Positions 20,547-30,055 of a stretch of 64,000 bases of DNA are shown here, piece by piece. Source of the stretch: Leguminivora glycinivorella (Eukaryota; Arthropoda; Insecta; Lepidoptera; Tortricidae); the NCBI RefSeq assembly GCF_023078275.1, contig NC_062990.1, forward strand, positions 11,175,549-11,239,548. The letters run 5' to 3'. The translations under genes and the position numbers were made by a program. A model generated the notes under the pieces. That model saw only the letters and a program-made list of their open reading frames with translations. It was not told the DNA's origin and ran no database searches. The number at the start of each line of letters is the position of its first letter. The first letter of the stretch is position 1.

Positions 20547-20778
20547 AGGCCGCAAGCGTTACTGCTTTTCTACTAGCCACTGTGATTAGGCACCGCTAAA
20601 TGCTGACGAGAAACGGATTGCCGTACTAAACGGTTTACGACGACAAATTTACCCAAATTTCCTAATTTCAGTTCACAAATGATTTTCCGGAATAAATTTC
20701 ATTATCTATAATCGTTTTTTGACTCAATTGGGGATAATATTCTTGACACGTGATGATTTTTTTCATCATATATGTCAT

Positions 20779-21070
20779 TATAAACTGAAGTAAATGTCAT
20801 ATACAAAGAAAAAATGACCAAGGCCTCCAAGTGTCCGATGCTGGATTCGTACCAGCGTACTCCGTTATAGCCACGGATGCCTCAAACCACTCATAATTGT
20901 CGTAATTGTGTCATATACTTGAAAATTTCAACCCTTGCCGCCGTGACCGGTTGGCCGAGTGGTTTGAGGCATCCGTGGCTATAACGGAGTACGCTGGTTC
21001 GAATCCAGCATCGGACACTTGGAGGCCTTGGTCATTTTTTCTTTGTATATGACATTTACTTCAGTTTATA
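20779..21070. repeat. Palindrome of tRNA-like sequence, 114-bp arms
   Basis: Arms 20779-20892 and 20957-21070 are inverted copies with a single obvious mismatch and a 64-bp loop. On the plus strand, about 20945-21025 folds like a tRNA: box A 'tggccgagtgg', a perfect anticodon stem 'tccgt/acgga', box B 'ggttcgaatcc' and an acceptor stem with one mismatch. The loop lacks T33 and there is no long variable arm despite a Ser/Leu-like D arm, so it is not a normal tRNA gene. The right arm contains most of the tRNA-like unit and the left arm is its inverse. Confidence 0.75.
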
Positions 21071-21569
21071 GTTAAATAATAGTAATGTGTCTACTAAAAA
21101 CACAAATTAAAATATTTCCTATGAAATAATTTAATTTGGTCTTAGAGTGATATATGTCATTGTCAGACCGAAGCAGGCGCTCAAAAATATCAGATGCAAA
21201 TGTTCGTATAATTTTGAGGACCTCTTGTATATTTAACATCCTGTATAATATGATAACATACATACAGTAGGAGCATTCCACGGGCTGTCCCGTACAAACG
21301 CATGTTTCATGTGTTGCGATTTTTTTTCGGCGTTTAAATCATGCAATCACTTTTCTGTGCATAAAATTTTGCAAATTACCTCAGAAAAAGACCCTTTTAC
21401 CCCAGCCAATTAAGAGAAAATTCGCGTTTGTACGGGACATTTGGTTGACTTATTCATAAAATGCTCCAGTTGAGATGCGAAATTGCGTGGAGAAATTATG
21501 AATTAATCATTGATAAATTCGCCACGCACTTTGTAGCTCACTGTTTGGTTTGCATTACCTAATTTTAAT

Positions 21570-21996
21570 AGTTATTTGTTATACAAGGGGGCAAAGTTGT
21601 ATTTTAACGCCGAGTGTGGAATTGAAAAACGAGCAAGCGAAAGGATTCCATAGTTGAACCACGAGCGAAGCGAGTGGTTCGAGAATAGAATCCTGAACTT
21701 GCGAGTTTTTTAACACACGAGAAGTAAAATACATTTGCACCCGAGTGTAACACAAAGCTTTTCCCCTCACTATAGGGAGGAAACTACAACGCAAAAAATG
21801 CATTTATCACTGCTTCCAGTAGTTCCACAGGTGGTAAATCATCTTTATTACTAGATTCACCTACTTTTATCAACTTTAAAGCAGTTAATTTGACTTTATT
21901 CAATGTCAAATTACTTTACCCACTAGTGGATAAAATGCGTTTTTACCCGCTGGTATTGAAGGACAAAGCCCGTGTTTCCGAGCTAGTGAGGGGAAA
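21570..21996 (+). repeat. GEA repeat, plus-strand copy
   Basis: Full-length copy from 'gttatttgttatacaagggg' to 'gagctagtgaggggaaa'. It contains 'gagcgaagcgagtggttcga', the motif 'cactagtggataaaa' and many short complementary segments. It has no ORF and its class is unknown. Confidence 0.75.
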
Positions 21997-22515
21997 AATA
22001 AATTTTGTTTTCTTTTACAGGTAAGTTCCGTGGAAAATTCTTACAAATCCAGATTTTCTCGGTAAGCAAATCTACCGGGTACCTACTAATACTACAAGCA
22101 AATACAATATTATTCCTTAAAAGACAAATTAAGTTTTAGAAAAAAACGAACTTTGGAAGCAGCAAGAAAAATGTAAGTATGCTTTGCTCGCCACACTTAC
22201 AATGTACCCGAATAAAATAAATATAAAATCGGAATGTGCCCCTTTAGTGTTATGATAAATGATGTCCCAAGGTTCTAAGAAACGGCAAAGTAAGATAAAT
22301 TGAAATGAAAAGAAATCCAATAATGAGACGTAAAGTGTCTAACCAACGTAGTTAGTAGAAAAATGTTAAATACAATTTAAATCGTAAATGGCGTGTATTT
22401 TATAAGACATTTACAGGTTTTTATTAAATAAAAATTCTAAAAAATACGATAATGATATTTTAATAAGGTCGGGCTATTCCGGTAATTTAGGTGGATACTA
22501 TAATCAAAAATTTTA

Positions 22516-22863
22516 GAGCATTTCTTTTTTTTTCGCCACTTTTATGAAATGTGAAATTTTGAAAAAAAATATGCTATTTGTACTCAGAATCACTAGCTTT
22601 TTCAATACTTATTTTTGAAAAAAATTATGCTATTTGTACTCAGAATCACTAGCTTTTTCAATCCTAGTAGTAAAAAAATGTCCCATACGATTTTTTCTTA
22701 TTTTGTTACCATTTTCCGTACATGTTGTGTGGGGTAACAAAATAGGAAAGTAACCAAAATGTATTCTGGGACACGTTTGTCTCTCAGTGAGATTGAAAGT
22801 ACTCGTGATTCTGAGTATAATTGACCTAAACTTACCCAAAAAAAGAAAGAAAAAGAAATGCTC
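22516..22863. mobile_element. MITE with GAGCATTT… ends, internally duplicated
   Basis: Inverted termini are 'gagcatttcttttt' and 'aaaaagaaatgctc'. The interior resembles the MITE at 16360-16672 ('tactcagaatca', 'gttaccattttccgtac', 'gggaca'), so the two families may be related. A segment of about 55 bp ('atgctatttgtactcagaat' and neighbours) is duplicated in tandem at 22562-22660. The second member is at 50772-51088. Confidence 0.68.
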
Positions 22864-22919
22864 TTTAAGTGGTGTATTTTTTACTCGAGAGTATCTACCA
22901 GTAGTAATACATATTGTTA

Positions 22920-23139
22920 CCCCCTTATTCATAAACGTTCACTACAGTTATCACGCCGATAAAGTTCGTTTGTCCCTTTCTATCCCACCATCATCATCAT
23001 CATCATCATCATCATATCAGCCGAAAGACGTCCACTGCTGGACATAGGCCTCCCCCAAAGATTGCCACAATGACCTGACCTATCCCACCAATACGTCGGA
23101 AAAGGACAAACGAAATTTATCGCCGTGATAACAGATTTA
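22920..23139. mobile_element. Harbinger-type MITE split by an RTE tail
   Basis: The left end 'ccccttattcataaacg' follows TTA at 22917-22919. The right half runs from 23091 ('atacgtcgg…ggacaaacgaa') but diverges before the expected terminus. An RTE 3' end occupies 22991-23079. Confidence 0.72.
22991..23079 (-). repeat. RTE-type LINE 3' tail with 11-bp TSD
   Basis: On the minus strand, 'gaggcctatgtccagcagtg' is followed by a (GAT)n tail, the widespread 3' end of arthropod RTE elements. It is flanked by the exact duplication 'ctatcccacca' at 22980-22990 and 23080-23090. Confidence 0.82.
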
Positions 23140-23246
23140 AATCCAATTGAATGTACAGAAAATTTAGGAAGGCCAAATCATGTATTTCTTATTATATTTC
23201 AAATATGTCTCACGAATGTTTAACTTCTGTAATCATACAAAAAATA

Positions 23247-23518
23247 CATATTTAAAATTGCAAAAGGGACTTACCCTTTTATTCATAAACGTACACTAAA
23301 GTTATCAAACCGATAAAGTTAGTTTGTCCCTTTCTATCACACCCATACGTCGGAAGGGGACAAACGAACTTTATCGGCTTGATAACTTTAGTGAACGTTT
23401 ATGAATAAGGGTGTTAATCACGTATTACTATGTTTTAAACACCAACCGAACAAACGTCGGAGGTTGTTGTTTAACACAAAGTAATACGCGATAAAGTCCC
23501 ATTTGCAATTTTAAATAA
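23247..23518. mobile_element. Inverted Penelope-type terminal repeats, interrupted by a MITE
   Basis: The left arm 'tttaaaattgcaaaaggga' continues after the insertion with 'tcacgtattactatgtttta'. The right arm is its inverse, and the centre holds 'aacgtcggagg'. The same pair of arms flanks a Penelope ORF remnant at 59495-59989. The MITE at 23274-23413 sits inside the left arm. Confidence 0.7.
23274..23413. mobile_element. Harbinger-type MITE with proven TTA duplication
   Basis: A 140-bp hairpin of the family at 12909-13051. TTA is present on both sides (23271-23273 and 23414-23416), whereas the uninterrupted copy of the host sequence at about 59513 reads 'gggacttaatcgcg' with a single TTA. 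The duplicated TTA is therefore the target site. Confidence 0.85.
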
Positions 23519-23773
23519 TACAAAAAATATCTTGATTTATAAACCTCCTTGTATATGTTCTTGTATATGACATAACCATCCCGTATATGTCCGCAGTTGC
23601 TGATGCTACATAATGAAACTTAACACTTACATTATTAGTGTGCTAAGAAATAAGAGTAAGCAATTCTATGAAGCTATATCAAGATAATAATATTATGGTA
23701 GGGTAAAATCAGGAAAGGTGGCTAAGTGACACATTTGTTAAGCTCAAAAATTTAAACGCACTTGTGTTCAGTG

Positions 23774-24797
23774 TAGAGATGGGCCGAATATTCGGTAAAT
23801 ATTCGGTATTCGACAAATTCGGTAAGTTTTTCAATGTTCGTATTTGGCCGAATAGTTCGGTTAAATTGCCGAATATTTACCGAATAAACAAAGTAAATAA
23901 ATAGCGTAAGTTGTTTCGTAATTCATCGGGTAATGACATCCTATATCAGCATTCTAAGGACCTACCAAAGTGAAATAAAAATGAGTTAAAATATAAAATA
24001 CATTATTTTAAAAAAAAGGTAAGATAACGTATCTTAAGAAACAAAAACAAAAATTCTTATGCACTAAATTACAGGAACATTAAGAGCCTTAATAAGATAA
24101 ATGTGTACCCATTACCAATCAATGAAACGTTTTTAACTCTACGCAGGGGCGGCTCACTCCGCGATTCTATCGCCGCGCTAGAAGTACATCCTGGCGGCCG
24201 CGAGTTCGCGGCCTACTCAGGGGTGGCGCGCGTTCTCACGGAATGCATGTTCGCACTTTCTATTGTGACTTTACGTCGCAAGGTTTTTTTAAGCGATGTC
24301 CGCGTGTGGAATGGCTAATAATACTTAGTTAAATAGACATATTGAATAAAATAAATACCATAGGATATTCTTACACAGATCTACTACTGATAAAGTCCCA
24401 CGGAAAAGTTCAATAAGGCTTGTGATGTTGGAACTTGAACAAAAATATATAAATACAGTATATATACCTAGAAATTACCCAAGACTTGAATATAATAGTA
24501 TAACATTTTATGTGAGTATTAATTCGTTTTAATCCATAGGTAACCCTATCACCGGACGCCGCGCACGTGCGGCTCGTTTCTTTGTAAGAATTTTGTAGGT
24601 ATTTAAAAAGGCGGCATTTCGTGAACATCAAAGCAGTAGGCCTTCTGTACTTGTACTATTATATATTCTGTGCTCTAAGCCAGGATTTAAAATATGGCTC
24701 ACCGAATATTCGACCGAATGTTCAGTTCGATAACAGCTGAACTGAATGTTCGACCGAATATTCGTATTCGGCAAAGTCGGTATTCGGCCCATCTCTA
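23774..24797. mobile_element. hAT-type non-autonomous transposon, 1.0 kb
   Basis: Inverted ends 'tagagatgggccgaatattc' and their complement are flanked by the exact 8-bp duplication 'gttcagtg' at 23766-23773 and 24798-24805, diagnostic of hAT. Many copies of 'cgaatattcgg'-type motifs cluster near both ends. It carries an insertion of element X at 24144-24672. A second member is at 62890-63438. Confidence 0.9.
24144..24672. mobile_element. Element X inside a hAT element
   Basis: It runs from 'caggggcggctcac' to 'attatatattctgtg', matching 52465-53548 outside the insertion there. Seven-base flanks 'ctctacg' (24137-24143) and 'ctctaag' (24673-24679) look like a TSD with one mismatch. Part of the interior (about 24365-24470) resembles the SINE-B body. 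A perfect GC hairpin core lies near 24200. The superfamily is unknown. Confidence 0.7.
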
Positions 24798-24869
24798 GTT
24801 CAGTGGACACAGTCATATATGATGGCACTATAGTCAAATAGTGGGAAATATTTCGATTACTTAGTTCCT

Positions 24870-25110
24870 TTGGTTCTTTCTATTCTTTGCTGGGACGACT
24901 TAGACACCTTTGTGAGAGACTGGCCGGAAAAAGCACACTATAGGGAGTTGTGGAAATCAAGGGGAGAGGCTTTTGCTCAGCAGTGGGGCACTATAACACA
25001 ACAACACGCTGAGATGAGGCCATTTCGTGGCACTTCATTACTTTCTGTCTTGTTGTTATTATGTGTTCTTTGTCTTGTTTGTGTTTACGAATAAATGTTT
25101 ATTCTATTCT
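24870..25110 (+). pseudogene. RTE-like LINE C-terminal fragment
   Basis: The plus-strand frame reads 'CWDDLDTFVRDWPEKAHY', then 'GEAFAQQWG', a typical end of RTE-type polyproteins, followed by a stop, AATAAA and a (TTCTA)n tail at about 25094-25118. It is 5'-truncated. Confidence 0.7.
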
Positions 25111-25631
25111 ATTCTATAATGGATTATTTAAAAAAAATGGTTCGGTGAACTTTACCATGGAACAGAAAGTAAAATTGGCAAATTAGGTACTTCGGTACAA
25201 GTTTCCTTTATAAGATATAGGAGGTAAACGAGTAGGTGTATAGATATAGGTAAGCGATCAACGGCGCCCAAGGACACCCGAAAGAACAGACTTGTAAATG
25301 CATTTTAATAATTATTTTTCATCATTCCTGAAACCCTTAATTTGAAGTTTAGTCATACATATATTTTATCTTATGTTTTCCTATGGCTGCCGAGTATTGT
25401 AGCCATTGTAGGCATTTTTCCCCGACTTACCCCAAACAATACGAGTATTTTAACGAACATAATGCTGTATTATTACAACTATAAGTTCGAATTTTAAACT
25501 CCAACTATCCAAGCCTATGGTCTTGGGCACTAACAGGGAAGGATATGCGTGGGGTCCAAAGCCCAGGGTCACAATCGCTGACGCTTCGTAAGCGTTTTGT
25601 AGCTAGCTGTCTCTATCGATCTTCTGCCGTC
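25111..25631. other. No recognised gene; minor LINE 3' remnants
   Basis: 'taagcgatcaacggcgccca' near 25250 resembles the LINE 3' sequence at 28380. Otherwise this is unassigned intergenic DNA upstream of the secreted-CRD gene. Confidence 0.4.
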
Positions 25632-25823
25632 GTAGCCGAAATGACAATCTTTGACGCTAGACGCCAATTGAAACGCAGTCTGGCTCTGTCACGCCAATAC
25701 GGTCGAGCGAGAGGTATTTACGATAACGATATTATCCATTGTAGGCTATGGACGATGAAGTGGAGCAACAGATCCAGTTACGTTTTGATTGCCACGTAGC
25801 ATCAACGTTTGCCACTTCGGCTA
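25632..25823. mobile_element. MITE immediately upstream of the secreted-CRD gene
   Basis: The ends 'gtagccgaaatgac' and 'gccacttcggctag' are an imperfect inverted pair, and the core 'acgcagtctggctctgtc' is shared with 16876-17022. It ends about 160 bp before the start codon at 25984, so it may lie in or beside the promoter. Confidence 0.6.
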
Positions 25824-25983
25824 GACTGCCTCAGCCTTATCATCCATCAACGCAACATCGTATTTTAAATATTTCGTGTAAACCAACGAATAACATTTGA
25901 AACCTTCATAATTACTTCAACAAACGGAACATCGTTACTTCAACAAACTCATGCACAACAAAGCAAGTTTAAATTGAACAGCC

Positions 25984-27159
25984 ATGAAGTCGTTTGTGAT
26001 AATTATATTTAGTTTATTAAGTGTTGCGTACTGCAAAAATAACTTACCTGACTTTGCTGATAAAAAAGTGTCGAATCAAAAACCGTGGAATGTAAAAATG
26101 GACATCAACTTCTCCGAAACGCTTCCTAATCAAGAAAAGACTGTAAAAGCCGATGTGCAGATAAAATATGAGGTGAATATAAACGTCACTGGCGCTGAAC
26201 GAAATACTACTAAAGAAGACGCGGAAGCAGCTATCAAGAGTCTTCCGGTTGATTATATTGTTCAAAATTTTATGAAAAGTGTAAACAAAAATTTGTTGGA
26301 AGATAACAGTAAGCCTGATAATTTTTCTGTCATTTCTAATAATAATATTCTTCCAAACACAAATTTAGAAAGCGGTTTACACCAAGATGTTATGAATAAC
26401 AACAACAACTCAAGTGAGAGCGATTATTACGACGAAGCTATCCATTTTGATTCAGAACTTGTCCACAAAATGTTTGAGAAGGCAAGGCTTGAAAGGCTCA
26501 ATAAATCAAAAGAAATTCAAATTGTAATCGAACTAGCTAACGCTATTTCTAAAAATGAAGACAAGCGTGTAGAAGATAACGAGACCGATGGATTAGTATC
26601 CATGATTTTGAAGAGCGATAAAAAGCCAGACGATTTGCAACTTCCATGTGAGAGATATATGGGGAGTGTTTGTGATAAATACTTATCTACGGGTGTGTAT
26701 GTCCCTTGGTTTACATCTCAAGAGACACTGGAATCTAACATACTTAAAGCTGCACAACATTCTATGTTTATCAGCTCACATTGCAAACAATATGCATTGC
26801 ATTATTTATGCTATTTAATTTTTCCTCCATGTACAGCTTTTGTTGGAATCAAGTTGTATAATGCTAACATGGATTTGATGCATAAATATAATTTAACTAA
26901 CGATAAATACTACCATGATGGAAAAGATTTTGAAGATTTATCCATCGAAGAGAAAAAAGAGTTTACCAAAGATATTGTTTCACTTTATTCACGATGGAAT
27001 GTATCCAAAAAAATCTGTAAGTCGTCTTGTAAAAAGATGGAGGCAGCATGTACAACAGAGTTATTTTTTTTGAAGAATAATTATATTTTCATCGGGCAAG
27101 AATATAACTTTGAAAGTTGCCAAGAATTGCCGAACTTTGATTGTATTCAAATATATTGA
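25984..27159 (+). CDS. Secreted protein with Frizzled/Ror-type cysteine-rich domain
   Basis: A 391-aa intronless ORF; the ATG at 25984 has a good context ('cagccatga'). Residues 1-17 form a signal peptide (hydrophobic 'VIIIFSLLSVAYC'). Residues 18-215 are acidic, Asn-rich and probably largely disordered, with many N-glycosylation sequons. The C-terminal domain (222-387) has exactly ten cysteines: 222, 230, 267, 276, 283, 345, 349, 356, 379 and 387. The spacing is that of a Frizzled CRD, and details are Ror-like ('LPCERYMGSVCDKYL', 'LCYLIFPPC', a terminal 'CIQIY' resembling the CIRIG that ends Ror CRDs). CRDs of this type bind Wnt proteins or lipids; that role here is inference. Oddities are the absence of a transmembrane segment or kinase, a 61-residue Cys5-Cys6 loop far longer than usual, and the single exon. 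It could be a retrocopy-derived or lineage-specific ligand-trap protein. The neighbours are transposons plus a likely damaged paralogue at 32235. Confidence 0.82.
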   Translation: MKSFVIIIFSLLSVAYCKNNLPDFADKKVSNQKPWNVKMDINFSETLPNQEKTVKADVQIKYEVNINVTGAERNTTKEDAEAAIKSLPVDYIVQNFMKSVNKNLLEDNSKPDNFSVISNNNILPNTNLESGLHQDVMNNNNNSSESDYYDEAIHFDSELVHKMFEKARLERLNKSKEIQIVIELANAISKNEDKRVEDNETDGLVSMILKSDKKPDDLQLPCERYMGSVCDKYLSTGVYVPWFTSQETLESNILKAAQHSMFISSHCKQYALHYLCYLIFPPCTAFVGIKLYNANMDLMHKYNLTNDKYYHDGKDFEDLSIEEKKEFTKDIVSLYSRWNVSKKICKSSCKKMEAACTTELFFLKNNYIFIGQEYNFESCQELPNFDCIQIY

Positions 27160-27379
27160 AAATTCATTATAATTTTCTATTATTATATTTTTTGTATTAT
27201 GTACATCTGTAGTGTTATAGTGTCTAGGGTTATGTTTTAGATAATTATAATATAAGTTTTTTTATAATAAGATCATAAACAGATGCTTATTGATATTCAT
27301 TCTAATAGGATTCCATCTAAAAGTTACTAAAGAAAATGGTACAAATTCTGTAAACTGGTAGGTATAATATAAATAACTC

Positions 27380-27385
27380 AATAAA
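27380..27385 (+). promoter_or_regulatory. Candidate polyadenylation signal
   Basis: AATAAA about 220 bp after the stop codon of the secreted-CRD gene, followed by T-rich sequence at 27395-27410. It is the first perfect hexamer I see downstream, so it is the likely 3' end of that transcript. Confidence 0.45.
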
Positions 27386-27417
27386 CAAAAAGTGTTTTCT
27401 ATTTTTTTTACCCTTAA

Positions 27418-27525
27418 AACCTTCAAATCAAGGATGAATAGGCATCTTCTGGGCGAGCTCACTCCATCATAGGCCATGTCTTTGCTTTTGACTAGTCTGT
27501 GGCCAAGAGCAAGCCCATTTATAAT
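27418..27525 (-). repeat. LINE 3' end fragment
   Basis: Shared with 51410-51512 ('aggcatcttctgggcga', 'ctagtctgt…gccaagag'). On the minus strand it encodes 'DGVSSPRRCLF', a recurrent LINE-tail peptide. Confidence 0.55.
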
Positions 27526-27567
27526 TTTAAAAAGTCTTCGGAAATATTCTACAAATTTTTCAAAATA

Positions 27568-27714
27568 CAGGGTGCCCGGTAATTAATGGACAACCTTTTA
27601 ACCACCAAGAGGGTACCTTACACTGATCCAGAAACCTTAAAGTCGATTTTCTGGACCAGTATAAGGTGCCCTCTTGGTGGTTAAAAGGTTGTCCATTAAT
27701 TACCGCGCACCCTG
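27568..27714. mobile_element. TA-flanked MITE with about 60-bp inverted repeats
   Basis: It begins 'cagggtgcccggtaattaat', and the right end is its inverse with two mismatches. It is flanked by TA at 27566-27567 and 27715-27716. The arms cover nearly the whole element, so it should fold into one hairpin. Confidence 0.85.
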
Positions 27715-27751
27715 TATATTTGTGTTTTGTGTTTTTTACAATAAGGAGTTT

Positions 27752-27756
27752 ATACA

Positions 27757-27789
<33 letters not shown>

Positions 27790-27790
27790 C
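27752..27790 (+). repeat. (TACA)n microsatellite
   Basis: About nine tandem 'taca/cata' units next to the preceding MITE. Confidence 0.8.
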
Positions 27791-27944
27791 AATACAGGTA
27801 AACGTTGACATATTTTCAAGGAAGATTTTATTATTCTGCCTACAGTCGACGCTTTTTTATTATTTTAAGTTTAATTTCGCTGCCTTGTTCCACTAAAATT
27901 AAATGAACAGATAAGGCGTGTACTGACTGCCTGCCTTTTTTTTC

Positions 27945-28180
27945 TTAAGCTGAGCTTACACCTGCAAGTTATTGCTGTTACAACTCAGAGTGAGTCTCAA
28001 TTATCATTGCAACCATGTTTACAGCAGGTACATTCCCGCTGAGAAAAAAATCAAAAATCAATTATGGGGTGAAAATTAAAAGTAACTCATAAACAGCTCT
28101 TTAATTTAATGATAACACTAATTACTTCAATGCCTGCCTGGATTCATTTTACGCCCGTATAAGGATTACACACTGTATAC
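27945..28180. mobile_element. MITE copy, left end degraded
   Basis: 'attatggggtgaaaattaaa' through 'acgcccgtataaggattaca' then 'cactgta' matches 43140-43307. The left terminus is altered. Confidence 0.6.
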
Positions 28181-28379
28181 CTATTCGATATTACCTACTC
28201 GATCTTCAATCAGTACCGTACCGCTTTATTACTGCAACTTTATGAAAATTATATGAGTATTTGGTTTGGCTTATAAATAGTTACCGTAGCCTATGGACGT
28301 CTACAACTAACCCACCGCAACTTCGTTGAACTTTCTATGCCAACATTAAACTCACCCGATGGTCCTGGTTGTCTAACAG

Positions 28380-28945
28380 TAAGCGATCAGTGCCCCCATG
28401 GACACCCAACACCAGAAGGGTAGCTTCTAATATAGGTGTAGTACGCTCTTTTGAAATTTCCATAAGGACAGTAGGGCATAGCGTGTAGAAGGTAGAGCAT
28501 AGCGAATGATATTCCGCTTTGTGTGGTAGCGCATAGCACAGCAGATATCATCTCGCTCGAATCTAGAGCAGAGCGCAACTGGGGAAGTACCTCCGCCTTA
28601 CAGAAGACCGCAGCCAAATAGCACTAGACTCTACTCATAGTGTTGTGTTCCTGCCGGTGAGTAAGGCTGCCAGAGCTCAACGAGGGTGCGGTGTGCTGGT
28701 GACGGAAGGACCTACGGAACTAATTTGTTCCGTTTATTGTCCTTTGAGTCGTCGGCAACCCGAGCCCTCTTTGGAACTTGTACACTCCTTTTTGCTGTGT
28801 ACTTAACACAGCAAAGGGGAGTGTATGAATTTCTAATGGGTTGGCAACGCGCATGTGACACTTCTTGAGTTGCAGGCGTACATAGGTAACGGTGACCGCT
28901 TTCCATCAGGCGGACCGTATGCTTGTTTGCCACCGAAGTAGTATA
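28380..28945 (+). repeat. LINE 3' UTR (5'-truncated insertion)
   Basis: 'agcgatcagtgcccccatgg', 'gaagtacctccgccttac', 'gtgttcctgccggtgagtaa' and finally 'ccatcaggcggaccgtatgc' are the ordered landmarks of a common lepidopteran LINE 3' region. A shorter minus-strand piece of the same end is at 63230-63312. No reverse-transcriptase coding remains. Confidence 0.65.
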
Positions 28946-29009
28946 AAAAAGGGCACATGAAACTGTTCAAGTTTTAGTGCCACTCTTAGCGATTAAGGGG
29001 TAAAATAAA

Positions 29010-29437
29010 TAGTTATTTGTTATACAAGGGGGCAAAGTTGTATTTTAACGCCGAGTGTGGAATTGAAAAACGAGCAAGTGAAAGGAATCTGTAGTTGAAC
29101 CACGTGCGAAGCGAGTGGTTCGAGAATAGAATCCTGAACTTGCGAGTTTTTCAATACACGAGAAGCAAAACACATTTGCACCCGTGTGTAACACAAAACT
29201 TTTCCCCTCACTATAGCGAGGAAACTACAACGCAAAAAATGCGTTTGTCACTGCTTCCAGTAGTTCCACAGGTGGTAAATCATCTTCCTTACTAGATTCA
29301 CCTACTATTATCAATTTTAAAGCAGTTAATTTGACTATATTCAAGCTCAAATTACTTTACCCAGTAGTGGATAAAATGCATTTTTACCCGCTGGCATTAA
29401 AGGATAAAACACGTGTTTCCGAGCTAGTGAGGGGAAA
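29010..29437 (+). repeat. GEA repeat, first of a tandem pair
   Basis: Full-length copy from 'agttatttgttatacaaggg' to 'gagctagtgaggggaaa', joined without a spacer to the next copy at 29438. Confidence 0.8.
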
Positions 29438-29870
29438 TAGTTATTTGTTATACAAGGGGGCAAAGTTGTATTTTAACGCCGAGTGTGGAATTGAAAAACG
29501 AGCAAGTGAAAGGATTCTATAGTTGAACCACGAGCGAAGCGAGTGGTTCGAGAATAGAATCCTGAACTTGCGAGTTTTTTAACACACGAGAAGTGAAATA
29601 AATACATTTGCACCCGAGTGTAACACAAAACTTTTCCCCTCATTATAGCGAGGAAACTACAACGCAAAAAATGCGTTTATCACTGCTTCCAGTAGTTCCA
29701 CAGGTGGTAAATCATCTTTATTACTAGATTCACCTACTTTTATCAATTTTAAAGCAGTTAATTTGACTTTATTCAAGGTCAAATTACTTTACCCACTAGT
29801 GGATAAAATACGTTTTTACCCGCTGGTATTAAAGGACAAAACGCGTGTTTCCGAGCTAGTGAGGGGAAAA
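29438..29870 (+). repeat. GEA repeat, second of a tandem pair
   Basis: Head-to-tail with the previous copy. It differs by scattered substitutions and a few indels, so the pair is not a very recent duplication, or two insertions occurred side by side. Confidence 0.8.
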
Positions 29871-29931
29871 GGAAATTGTGATGTGACATTGCAGTGATAT
29901 TCATATAGTTTTCTTTGAATAACTTTGTATG

Positions 29932-30055
29932 TATGTATGTATAAACTCTTTATTGTACAAAACACAAAACACAAATATGACACAGGATAGTCAGTACAAA
30001 GGCGAACTTATCCATTTAAGGGATTTCTTCCAGCTAACCTTTGAGTAGGTAAAAT
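29932..30055 (-). repeat. LINE 3' UTR, antisense
   Basis: (TATG)n, then 'ctctttattgtacaaaacac' and 'agtacaaaggcgaactta'. On the minus strand this is a LINE 3' UTR ending in AATAAAG. Similar antisense ends are at 41520-41620 and 51545-51690. Confidence 0.6.

Noticed and set aside
20945..21025. Possible tRNA-Ser/Leu gene
   Set aside because: There is no T33, no long variable arm, an acceptor mismatch, and it is embedded in a 114-bp-arm palindrome; called tRNA-like repeat instead.
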